The notes beneath the pieces are model-generated. The model ran no database searches. It saw only the letters and a program-made list of their open reading frames with translations, and had not been told where the DNA came from. From assembly GCA_030710605.1 (NCBI GenBank), contig CP092886.1, positions 46,973,794 to 47,037,793 on the forward strand: DNA of 64,000 nucleotides. The letters run 5' to 3'. Each line of letters begins with the position of its first letter. Positions within the stretch are counted from its first letter, which is position 1. The DNA is from Cordylochernes scorpioides (lineage: Eukaryota > Arthropoda > Arachnida > Pseudoscorpiones > Chernetidae). The position numbers and the translations under genes are program-made. This document shows positions 55,609 through 64,000 of this stretch, piece after piece.

Positions 55609-57027
55609 CACTGCGTGACATTGAAAATGGAACACCAAGAAATAGTGGCCAGAAAGTGATGAAACTCGGCAGACAGAGAGAGACAGGGACGAACAATAAG
55701 TGATCTTTATTTCAAAATGATAGTCATAATACAGAGCGAGAACGGCGTCGGCTTAGTAGCAAGTAGGACCACCGCGGACGGCGATGCACGCAGCAACACG
55801 TCTAGGTAGAGAGTCAATCAGAGTACGGATGGCGTCCTGAGGGATGGCTCTCCATTCCCTCTCAACCATTTGCCACAGTTCGTCTTCTGAACGCGACTGT
55901 GGCAAGGCATGCAAACGGTGTCCAATGATGTCCCAGACGTGCTCGATTGGTGAGAGATCAGGAGAGTACGGTGGCCAGGGAAGCATCTGTACATCTTGCA
56001 GAGCTTGTTGGCTAATGCGAGCAGTGTGCGGTCGGGCGTTATCCTGCTGATAAAGGGCATTGGGTACCCCCTGAAGGTAGGGGAGTGTCACCGGTCGCAG
56101 CACATCATCAACGTATCGTTGGGCCGTCATAGTGCCCTGAATACGAAGTAAAGGTGACCTGGAATCATACGCGATTGCGCCCCAAACCTTGATTCCACGT
56201 TGTCGCACGGTGGGGCGTTCCACAATTGCTGCCGGATTGGACCTTTCTCCACGTCGACGCCACACGCGTACACGGCGACTATCACTGGACAAGCAGAAAC
56301 GCGACTCATCTGAGAACACGACCCTGTGCCATTCCGTCATCCACGTCGATCTAGCCCGGCACCATTCCAAACGTTGGCGCCTATTCGGTGGGGTCAATGG
56401 CAGTCTTCTTAGCGGACGGCATGAGTGCAAGCCATTAGCAACCAATCGACGGGAAATGGTTCTGGTCGAGATGGAATGATCTAGGGTGTCTTGCAGATGT
56501 TGCAGGATGGCGGTACAAGTGGCTTGTGGGGCCGCCACTGCTTGTCGAAGGATACGCCGATCCACACGTGCTGACGTCACTCTGGTTGCACCGACATTCC
56601 TATTAATTGCCACATTTCCTTGTTCCAACCATCTTCTCCACAGTCGGTGCACCGTGGACGCACCAAGGTGTGTATCAGCTGCGATTTGACGTATGGACCA
56701 ACCTGCCCTTTTCAGTACGATCACCATGCCCCTCGTAAAAGCGTCTGTCTGCTTGAACTGCCTACGTTTACGATGACCTGGCATTCTCTGTTATTACACG
56801 TGTCTTTTGACACAAGAACAAAATTTCTACAATGATTTTCCTTGAAGAAATAACGACACGAATACTGTCCTTTCTGCAAGTTCCTTCCCTTATATCTTAC
56901 TCCATGTGCGCACGAGCGCTGCGCATTTTACATCATTTGCATAACTCGGTTAGGCGCGTCTACCCTGAAATTTGCATAATTTTCTGGCCACTATTTCTTG
57001 GTGTTCCATTTTCAATGTCACGCAGTG
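55609..57027 (-). mobile_element. intact Tc1-like DNA transposon
   Basis: 1,419 bp between TA duplications (55607-55608, 57028-57029). The terminal inverted repeats match perfectly for 47 bp, beginning cactgcgtgacattgaaaat. A single uninterrupted transposase ORF fills the interior. Perfect TIRs plus an open gene mean a very recent, possibly autonomous copy. Confidence 0.95.
55753..56784 (-). CDS. Tc1-like transposase, 343 codons, intact
   Basis: ATG at 56782-56784, TAA at 55753-55755, no break. A basic N-terminus (RKRRQF) is followed by two helix-turn-helix regions (about 14-55 and 72-118), which would bind the TIRs. The DDE domain has Asp159 (VFSDESRF), Asp248 (QQDNARPHTA) and Glu281 (SPIEHVWD). 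By my count 32 residues separate the last two, where the classical Tc1 group has 34; the shortened loop lies around QDVQMLPW. Product length is normal for Tc1 transposases. It excises and reinserts the element by cut and paste at TA sites. Confidence 0.95.
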   Translation of the reverse strand: MPGHRKRRQFKQTDAFTRGMVIVLKRAGWSIRQIAADTHLGASTVHRLWRRWLEQGNVAINRNVGATRVTSARVDRRILRQAVAAPQATCTAILQHLQDTLDHSISTRTISRRLVANGLHSCRPLRRLPLTPPNRRQRLEWCRARSTWMTEWHRVVFSDESRFCLSSDSRRVRVWRRRGERSNPAAIVERPTVRQRGIKVWGAIAYDSRSPLLRIQGTMTAQRYVDDVLRPVTLPYLQGVPNALYQQDNARPHTARISQQALQDVQMLPWPPYSPDLSPIEHVWDIIGHRLHALPQSRSEDELWQMVEREWRAIPQDAIRTLIDSLPRRVAACIAVRGGPTCY

Positions 57028-57195
57028 TATATATAAATATGACATATATATATTCTAATATCATAATGTGTAAATGTCTATATATATAATATATATATAT
57101 ATATAATTGAATGTCTGTCTGTCTCTCTGTCTGTACTCTATAGATTCAAAAACCATATATCCAATCGCCGTGAAATTTTGGGATATTATTAGGTA

Positions 57196-59052
57196 CTAGA
57201 CGAAAGGCCCGGGCAACGCCCGGGGTTTACCCGAGTGCGTATATAATTTAGAAATGTTTTAATTAAAATACTATTCGTTACAATTATAAATTAGCGCCGT
57301 GGATGTCTCTCTTGTGAAACTTCCCGCCCCAAACTGTGTGTGTCTTGAAAATATAAAATTAGAATTGTGGATTTTCATAAAGGGTGGTCGCTATAGTCAG
57401 GGTGGTCTGTATAGACAGGTGTATGTATCGCACTGCTGTTAACAGGGTTGCCTAGAGTGACCGCTATAGACAGGGTGGTCTGTATAGACAGGTGAATTTA
57501 TCACACTTATAATAACAGGGTTGTCTAGAGTGGCCGCTATAGACAGGTGGATGTATCACTCAGCTGATAACAGGGTTGCCTAGGGTGACCGCTATGACAG
57601 GGTGGTCTGTATAGACAGTTGGATGTATCACTCAGCTGATAACAGGGTTGCCTAGGGTGACCGCTATGACAGGGTGGTCTGTATAGACAGGTGGATGTAT
57701 CACACAGCTGATAACAGGGTTGCCTAGGGTGACCGCTATGACAGGGTGGTCTGTATAGACAGGTGGATGTATCACACAGCAGATAACAGGGTTGCCTAGG
57801 GTGGCCGCTATGACAGGGTGGTCTGTATAGACAGGCGGATGTATCACTCAGCTGATAACAGGGTTGCCTAGGGTGACCGCTATGACAGGGTGGTCTGTAT
57901 AGACAGGTGGATGTATCACACAGCTGATAACAGGGTTGCCTAGGGTGACCGCTATGACAGGGTGGTCTGTATAGACAGGTGGATGTATCACACAGCAGAT
58001 AACAGGGTTGCCTAGGGTGGCCGCTATGACAGGGTGGTCTGTATAGACAGTTGGATGTATCACTCAGCTGATAACAGGGTTGCCTAGGGTGACCGCTATG
58101 ACAGGGTGGTCTGTATAGACAGGTGGATGTATCACACAGCTGATAACAGGGTTGCCTAGGGTGACCGCTATGACAGGGTGGTCTGTATAGACAGGTGGAT
58201 GTATCACACAGCAGATAACAGGGTTGCCTAGGGTGGCCGCTATGACAGGGTGGTCTGTATAGACAGGCGGATGTATCACTCAGCTGATAACAGGGTTGCC
58301 TAGGGTGACCGCTATGACAGGGTGGTCTGTATAGACAGGTGGATGTATCACACAGCTGATAACAGGGTTGCCTAGGGTGACCGCTATGACAGGGTGGTCT
58401 GTATAGACAGGTGGATGTATCACACAGCTGATAACAGGGTTGCCTAGGGTGACCGCTATGACAGGGTGGTCTGTATAGACAGGTGGATGTATCACACAGC
58501 AGATAACAGGGTTGCCTAGGGTGACCGCTATGACAGGGTGGTCTGTATAGACAGGTGGATGTATCACACAGCAGATAGCAGGGTTGCCTAGGGTGACCGC
58601 CTTGACAGGGTGGTCTGTATAGACAGGTGGATGTATCACACAGCTGATAACAGGGTTGCCTAGGGTGACCGCTATGACAGGGTGGTCTGTATAGACAGGT
58701 GGATGTATCACACGGCTGATAACAGGGTTGTCTAGGGTGAACGCTATAGACAGGGTGGTCTGTATAGACAGTTGGATGTATCACACAGCTGATAACAGGG
58801 TTGTCTAGGGTGGTCGTTATAGACAGTGTGGTCTGTAGAGACAGGTGGATGTATCACACAGCTGATAACAGGGTTGCCTAGGGTGACCGCTATAGACAGG
58901 GTGGTCTGTATAGACAGGTGGATGTAACACACAGCTGATAACAGGGTTGTCTAGAGGGGGGCGGGCAGGGGGGTCACGTGTTTGCTGGCGGCCAATGGGC
59001 GCGCATTCTATCCGTGAGCTTCAGACAGACAGACAGAATAAGGCAAATATAT
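57196..59052 (-). mobile_element. non-autonomous Helitron-type element filled with a minisatellite
   Basis: The minus-strand 3' end has hairpin cccgggcgttgcccggg (about 57207-57223), then CTAG at 57196-57199 and T. The terminal stretch to about 57297 (gttacaattataaatta) and the far end (tatccgtgagcttcagacag ... agaataaggca, about 59009-59052) match the short element at 31338-31585. The interior is dominated by a 72-bp tandem array. The 5' end is set by similarity only. Confidence 0.55.
57385..58955. repeat. 72-bp minisatellite, about 21-22 units
   Basis: The unit contains ggatgtatcacacagctgat, aacagggttgcctagggtga and cagggtggtctgtatagaca. In part the array repeats in blocks of three units (216 bp: 57632, 57848, 58064 starts). 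Because 72 is divisible by three, it generates a 415-codon repetitive minus ORF, which has no sign of being a gene. Edge units (57385-57560, 58740-58950) are more diverged than the centre. Confidence 0.93.
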
Positions 59053-59274
59053 AAGTAGATATCCCTGGGAAAGTTTTTGAAAAATAATTTCTTGAATATA
59101 TTGAATATCCTTAGAGTTATTTGCAGCTTTGTAGATTTAACTAAATGATGATGATTATTTATCAAAAGTAAGATTTTCTACCTATTAATTGAGCACAAGT
59201 CAAAGTTAGTTTTATCATTTATCTACAACATATATATTGAGAGAATAGATAAAATGATGATTTTGTAATGTAGA

Positions 59275-59340
59275 AAATTAGGAGAGACAAAATTCAGGAT
59301 GACACGGCAATTTATTTGATACAAGAATAATGATACAATT
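59275..59340. repeat. fragment of the 8890/12955 dispersed repeat
   Basis: The words caggatgacacggcaattta and 'caagaataa' match 13190-13230. Confidence 0.4.
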
Positions 59341-59539
59341 CCAAGGCAAGATACTATTCCTTTAACTTCCAATTACCGTGGGAACCAATTAATATTGATT
59401 TTATTCAACTTATCGAGTATTTTTCAAGGGACCGGGAAAAAATGTTCACTTTATCGAGAGATTCAAATTTACGAGTTTCAAATTATCAAAATATATCTTT
59501 TTTTTATATAAGTTTATATAGAATTGTTTTAACAAATGT

Positions 59540-59596
59540 TCGTTAGACAAACCTTTACTCGGGTAAAACCCGGGCGAAGCCGGGTACGTCCGCTAG
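59540..59596 (+). mobile_element. Helitron-type 3' terminus
   Basis: Hairpin acccgggcgaagccgggt (59568-59585), then acgtccg and CTAG (59593-59596), followed by T. It points opposite to the end at 57196 and so belongs to another insertion or an inverted copy. The body to the left contains diverged Tigger-MITE-like words (about 59380-59510). Confidence 0.55.
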
Positions 59597-59599
59597 TTA

Positions 59600-60200
59600 A
59601 TCTATATATGTTATGAATATTTTGTTTTGTTGTTGAAAAAGATAGAGAATTGAAGGGGCAGTCGTGAAAAGGGAAATATAATTATTTACCCATCAAGTAG
59701 TTTTTATTTTGAATTGCTTGAAGCAAATTACACATAAAATTATTTTAAATAGTAATAAAGAATTTATAGAATGAATCCTATATTCGTGAATTAAAAATAG
59801 GAAGGTTAACTATACATATTTACAACAATTTTCAAAGTATTCTAAATATATGGTCAAAAATAAAAGAATAGTCAATGATTAAAATACATGTTTTTAAAAA
59901 ATAAAATATTTTCATTTTAGATTATATGCATGTGGTATATAGTATTGTTATGAGAATTTCAAGATTTATAAAATTTGTTATTTAGTTTAAACATGTGAGG
60001 TTTTTTTTATTTTTTTTTGTAATAAAAAATTAGTTAGAATATAGTAGTATGAAAAAAAGAAAAAAAAGTAACACCAGCAAAGCATCGCAGCAAAGCAAAT
60101 CATTATCTGATACTGACTCAAAAATAATTCAAAATCTGTAGTTCTTAATATTTTAGTTTTCCTTTTTTTTTCCAAAAATAAAAAATTACTATTATTATAT
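59600..60200. repeat. AT-rich; dispersed 130-bp repeat copy 2 at 59888-60012
   Basis: The 59888-60012 segment matches 54647-54784. The remainder is non-coding. Confidence 0.5.
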
Positions 60201-60204
60201 ATGT

Positions 60205-60645
60205 GTTAATATATACAAATGTGATATTGTACTGGGAAATGGTTAATAAATTAAGAAAGAAAAAAAAGGCATTTCCTTATCGTGAAACTGAAAGTTGTAA
60301 TTGAAAGGAGATACCCTTTTTTCTTTATTAATTTATTAACCTTATCCCAGTACAATATAACATTTGTACTATTTTTTTCACATTGGTTTGCATTCTCACG
60401 CAATTCTGGCCTTAGCTACCCGCTTCATAATTTTTCAGGATTCCTGAATGACCAGTTTTTTATCGTTGAAGTATAGCCTGCACCACGCTGACGAGGGCTA
60501 ACAGCCAGAAACGCTTACGTGGTTACCTTTTCTTTATTAATCAAGAAACATTGAAAATCAACGAATAATTGATATTTATTCCGATAGATGGCGCAAGATA
60601 TCAGCAACTTCCAGTTGCACGATAAGGAGGTGCCCTTTTTTTTTC
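60205..60645 (+). repeat. hammerhead-repeat family, longest copy
   Basis: It begins tgtgatattgtactggga, carries an inverted partial copy of its own start (60300-60375), the ribozyme at 60482-60523, and ends with the inverted terminal arm agcaacttccagttgcacga (60602-60625). Part-inverted, part-direct architecture recalls Penelope-like insertions. Confidence 0.6.
60482..60523 (+). ncRNA. hammerhead ribozyme motif, decayed
   Basis: Stem I accacg/cgtggt is perfect apart from one extra A at 60517. CTGACGA (60488-60494) and GAA (60508-60510) are present. Stem II has lost its closing pair (G60495 opposite A60507), and stem III is acgct. Probably inactive. Confidence 0.6.
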
Positions 60646-61005
60646 TTAAAATATATATATTCCTATATTGATACTAGGTTTAATATTATTATGCTTATTT
60701 GGTGGTGGTAGTGTCTTGTCCATATATGCTTATTTAAATATTTTGTTAGATTTGGTATATTTATTTTAAATTTTAATTTTATGAAACGTGCGTTTAAACT
60801 TAGAATTCATCTAGCTATGATAAATTCAGAATTCATTACTGAATATTAAATAAATAATTAATAAATGAAAAATACTTTTTCTCTAAAAAAGCTTTTATTA
60901 AAATTCACTAAAAAGAAAAAATTAATATCTTAGCTCCTGCCTCTGTGTGTGTTTAGTGTTGTGTTGTGAGCAATTAGATATGACAATCATGGGACATGGG
61001 ACAAT

Positions 61006-63064
61006 CATCTACTGAGGTCGAAAATCAAGAGTTCAGATCACCATTCCACTGACCCCAATAGACAATACAGTTAAACCTATCTACTGACATCTACTGAGGT
61101 CGAAACCCAACAGTATAGATCACCATTCCACTGACCCCAATAGACAATACAGTTAAACCTGTCTACTGACATCTACTGAGGTCGAAAACCAACAGTTTAG
61201 ATCACCATTCCACTGACCCCAATAGACAATACAGTTAAACCTATCTACTGACCTTTACTGAGGTCGAAAACCAACAGTTTAGATCACCATTCCACTGACC
61301 CCAATAGACAATACAGTTAAACCTATCTACTGACATCTACTGAGGTCGAAAACCAAGAGTTCAGATCACCATTCCACTGACCCCAATAGACAATACAGTT
61401 AAACCTATCTACTGACATCTACTGAGGTCGAAAACCAACAGTTTAGATCACCATTCCACTGACCCCAATAGACAATACAGTTAAACCTATCTACTGACAT
61501 CTACTGAGGTCGAAAACCAACAGTTTAGATCACCATTCCACTGACCCCAATAGACAATACAGTTAAACCTATCTACTGACATTTACTGAGGTCGAACACC
61601 AACAGTTTAGATCACCATTCCACTGACCCCAATAGACAATACAGTTAAACCTGTCTACTGACATCTACTGAGGTCGAAAACCAACAGTTTAGATCACGAT
61701 TCCACCGACCCCAATAGACAATACAGTTAAACCTGTCTATGACATTTACTGAGGTCGAACACCAACAGTTTAGATCACCATTCCACTGACCCCAATAGAC
61801 AATACAGTTAAACCTGTCTACTGACATTTACTGAGGTCGAAAACCAACAGTTTAGATCACGATTCCACCGACCCCAATAGACAATACAGTTAAACCTGTC
61901 TACTGACATCTACTGAGGACAAAAACTATAAGTTTAGATCACCATTCCACTGACCCCAAAAGACAATACAGTAAATCTGTCTACTGATATCTACTGAGGT
62001 CGAAAACCAACAGTTTAGATCACCATTCCACTGACCCCAATAGACAATACAGTTAAACCTGTCTACTGACATCTACTGAGGTCGAAAACCAACAGTTTAG
62101 ATCACGATTCCACCGACCCCAATAGACAATACAGTTAAACCTGTCTATGACATTTACTGAGGTCGAACACCAACAGTTTAGATCACCATTCCACTGACCC
62201 CAATAGACAATACAGTTAAACCTGTCTACTGACATTTACTGAGGTCGAAAACCAACAGTTTAGATCACGATTCCACCGACCCCAATAGACAATACAGTTA
62301 AACCTATCTACTGACATTTACTGAGGTCGAACACCAACAGTTTAGATCACCATTCCACTGACCCCAATAGACAATACAGTTAAACCTGTCTACTGACATC
62401 TACTGAGGTCGAAAACCAACAGTTTAGATCACGATTCCACCGACCCCAATAGACAATACAGTTAAACCTGTCTATGACATTTACTGAGGTCGAACACCAA
62501 CAGTTTAGATCACCATTCCACTGACCCCAATAGACAATACAGTTAAACCTGTCTACTGACATTTACTGAGGTCGAAAACCAACAGTTTAGATCACGATTC
62601 CACCGACCCCAATAGACAATACAGTTAAACCTGTCTACTGACATCTACTGAGGACAAAAACTATAAGTTTAGATCACCATTCCACTGACCCCAAAAGACA
62701 ATACAGTAAATCTGTCTACTGATATCTACTGAGGTCGAAAACCAACAGTTTAGATCACCATTCCACTGACCCCAATAGACAATACAGTTAAACCTGTCTA
62801 CTGACATCTACTGAGGTCGAAAACCAACAGTTTAGATCACCATTCCACTGACCCCCAATAGACAATACAGATAAACCTGTCTACTGACATCTACTGAGGT
62901 CGAAAACCAACAGTTTAGATCACCATTCGACTGACCCCCAATGGACAATACAGATAAACGTGTCTACTGACATCTACTGAGGTCGAAACCCAACAGTTTA
63001 GATCACCATTCCACTGACCCCAATAGACAATACAGATAAACCTGTCTACTGACATCTACTGAGC
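61006..63064. repeat. 82-bp tandem array, about 25 units
   Basis: Unit starts (catctactgaggtcg) fall at 61006, 61088 and 61170, then on at 82-bp steps with some 81-bp variants. Larger blocks are duplicated: the segment with the 183-base minus ORF recurs identically at 61645, 62053 and 62380, and the odd unit with aaaaactataagtttagatc occurs twice (about 61921 and 62655). The array therefore grew partly by multi-unit duplication. ORFs inside it are by-products. Confidence 0.93.
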
Positions 63065-63094
63065 GAAGAAGTAAAAAATTTAGTAAACATAAGA

Positions 63095-63600
63095 GAACTT
63101 TATAATACAATATAATGCGGCTTATGATTGTAGCACGACATTTGAAAATTATCCCGCATGTGTTTCTTTTAAACGAAAAATCGAAATTATTTTTAAGGAG
63201 AAAGAGAAATAACGATTATTTCTAACCTTAGAGATGAAGTATGAAAGGATGAATTATGAATCGTTTTTTCGTTTAAAAGAAATGCATGCGGGATAATTTT
63301 CAATTGTCGTTCTACAATCATAAGCCGCATTATATTGTATTATAAATTACCTCATATAATATTTACGAACGGAAAAATATTTCCAGGGTAGCCTAGTGGA
63401 CATGGCATCTGCCCGGTAAGCGGAACACTGTGGGTTCGATTCCCATCACTGGACACTTTTATTTTTCCCTTTATCATTACTCTTCACAATTCATCCTTTC
63501 GTACTTCATCTCTAGGGTTAGAAATAATCGTTATTTCTCCTTAAAAATAAATTTCGATTTTTAGTTTAAAAGAAACGCATTCGGGATAATTTTCAAATGC
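63095..63600 (+). repeat. tRNA-derived SINE with inverted tail copy
   Basis: Head at 63385-63457. The tail (cttcacaattcatcctttcg ... tttaaaagaaacgcattcgg) runs to about 63600 and is repeated inverted at 63095-63270. Same family as 29400-29965. Confidence 0.6.
63385..63457 (+). other. tRNA-like SINE head, Thr(GGT)-like
   Basis: A box tagcctagtgg, anticodon arm tctgcccggtaagcgga with GGT, B box ggttcgattcc, ends ggaca. C at position 33 and the repeat context argue against a working tRNA gene. Confidence 0.6.
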
Positions 63601-64000
63601 CATAAGAGATCTTGCAGTTCTTTATATAAAAAAAAAATTAAGTTCGAAATTCACGATGATCGTCCTCCGCCATTTTTATTTTTAATCATGTATTATTGTT
63701 CAAAACACACAAATGGAAGGAGTTAAAATATTTTTTTTTCCTTTTTAGTACATTTTTAATGAAAGCTTTTTTTAAAGGTATTTTTATTTATTAATTATTT
63801 TCAGCAGTGTGTGTGTGTGACGCAATAATACGCTTTTTGAAGCTTGGCCTCAATATCAATATGCGCAATAATTTTCAACAACTCTAAAATACAATATTTG
63901 CTTGATTTATAATATATAGACTGTATATACGTTTTTTTAAATGTGTTCTGTATGCTTGATATTTTCATAAAGAAATATAAACTCTTAAGAAATTCCTGTC
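63601..64000. other. AT-rich non-coding
   Basis: Contains a (GT)n run near 63809-63820. No gene or repeat was recognised. Confidence 0.4.

Noticed and set aside
57537-58784. 415-codon minus ORF as a Cys/Pro-rich repeat protein
   Set aside because: It is the translation of a 72-bp minisatellite whose length is a multiple of three; there is no start context, signal peptide or unique flanking coding sequence.
61006-63064. CRISPR-like array
   Set aside because: Units are continuous 82-bp tandem repeats without variable spacers, and the DNA is eukaryotic.

Overview
This window is AT-rich, repeat-dense nuclear DNA from an animal, most likely an arthropod. The grounds are eukaryotic polyadenylation signals and splice signals, and a mix of Ty3/gypsy, LINE, Tc1/mariner, pogo/Tigger, Helitron, tRNA-derived SINE and hammerhead-ribozyme (Penelope/retrozyme-type) repeats. 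The exact taxon cannot be read from the sequence. No prokaryotic operon, rRNA gene or CRISPR array is present.

Host-gene content is sparse. The best candidate is an intronless acidic 495-codon ORF (41898-43385) with internal duplications, a TATA-like element upstream and AATAAA signals at its stop; I recognise no family. A short terminal coding exon with acceptor, stop and AATAAA lies at 38348-38422, and a possible first coding exon lies on the minus strand at 2043-2240. Several GC-richer islands (near 10.1-10.9, 13.8-14.0, 19.75-20.1, 31.9-32.3, 37.4-37.6 and 51.6-51.85 kb) carry homeodomain-like or CRE-like sites and may be conserved non-coding elements.

Mobile DNA, left to right: 0.36-1.26 kb is a cluster of inverted and tandem partial repeats carrying a hammerhead ribozyme. 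4.7-5.3 kb holds fold-back elements and a Tigger MITE. 5.75-6.28 kb is a 76-bp tandem array with dimeric higher-order structure. 18.24-18.29 kb (minus) is a second, better hammerhead ribozyme. 21.1-28.85 kb looks like a three-level nest: Tc1/mariner-like ends enclose a decayed LINE, which is split by a nearly fresh Ty3/gypsy element (22657-27922; LTRs differ at one of 238 positions). 29.4-31.6 kb has tRNA-derived SINEs and a Helitron end. 33339-36032 is a Tigger element with a frameshifted transposase gene. 39.6-40.5 and 45.06-46.04 kb are LINE relics on the minus strand. 49.64-50.02 and 51.14-51.55 kb are LINE 3' ends. 55609-57027 is a structurally intact Tc1-like transposon. 57196-59052 is a Helitron-type element filled with a 72-bp minisatellite. 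61006-63064 is an 82-bp array followed by another SINE.

The intact autonomous-looking element is the Tc1-like transposon. The gypsy element is young but its pol frame is broken before integrase. The most distinctive signals are the hammerhead ribozymes within dispersed repeats, the Helitron whose passenger is a minisatellite in one copy and a tRNA-like unit in another, and the unrecognised acidic gene.
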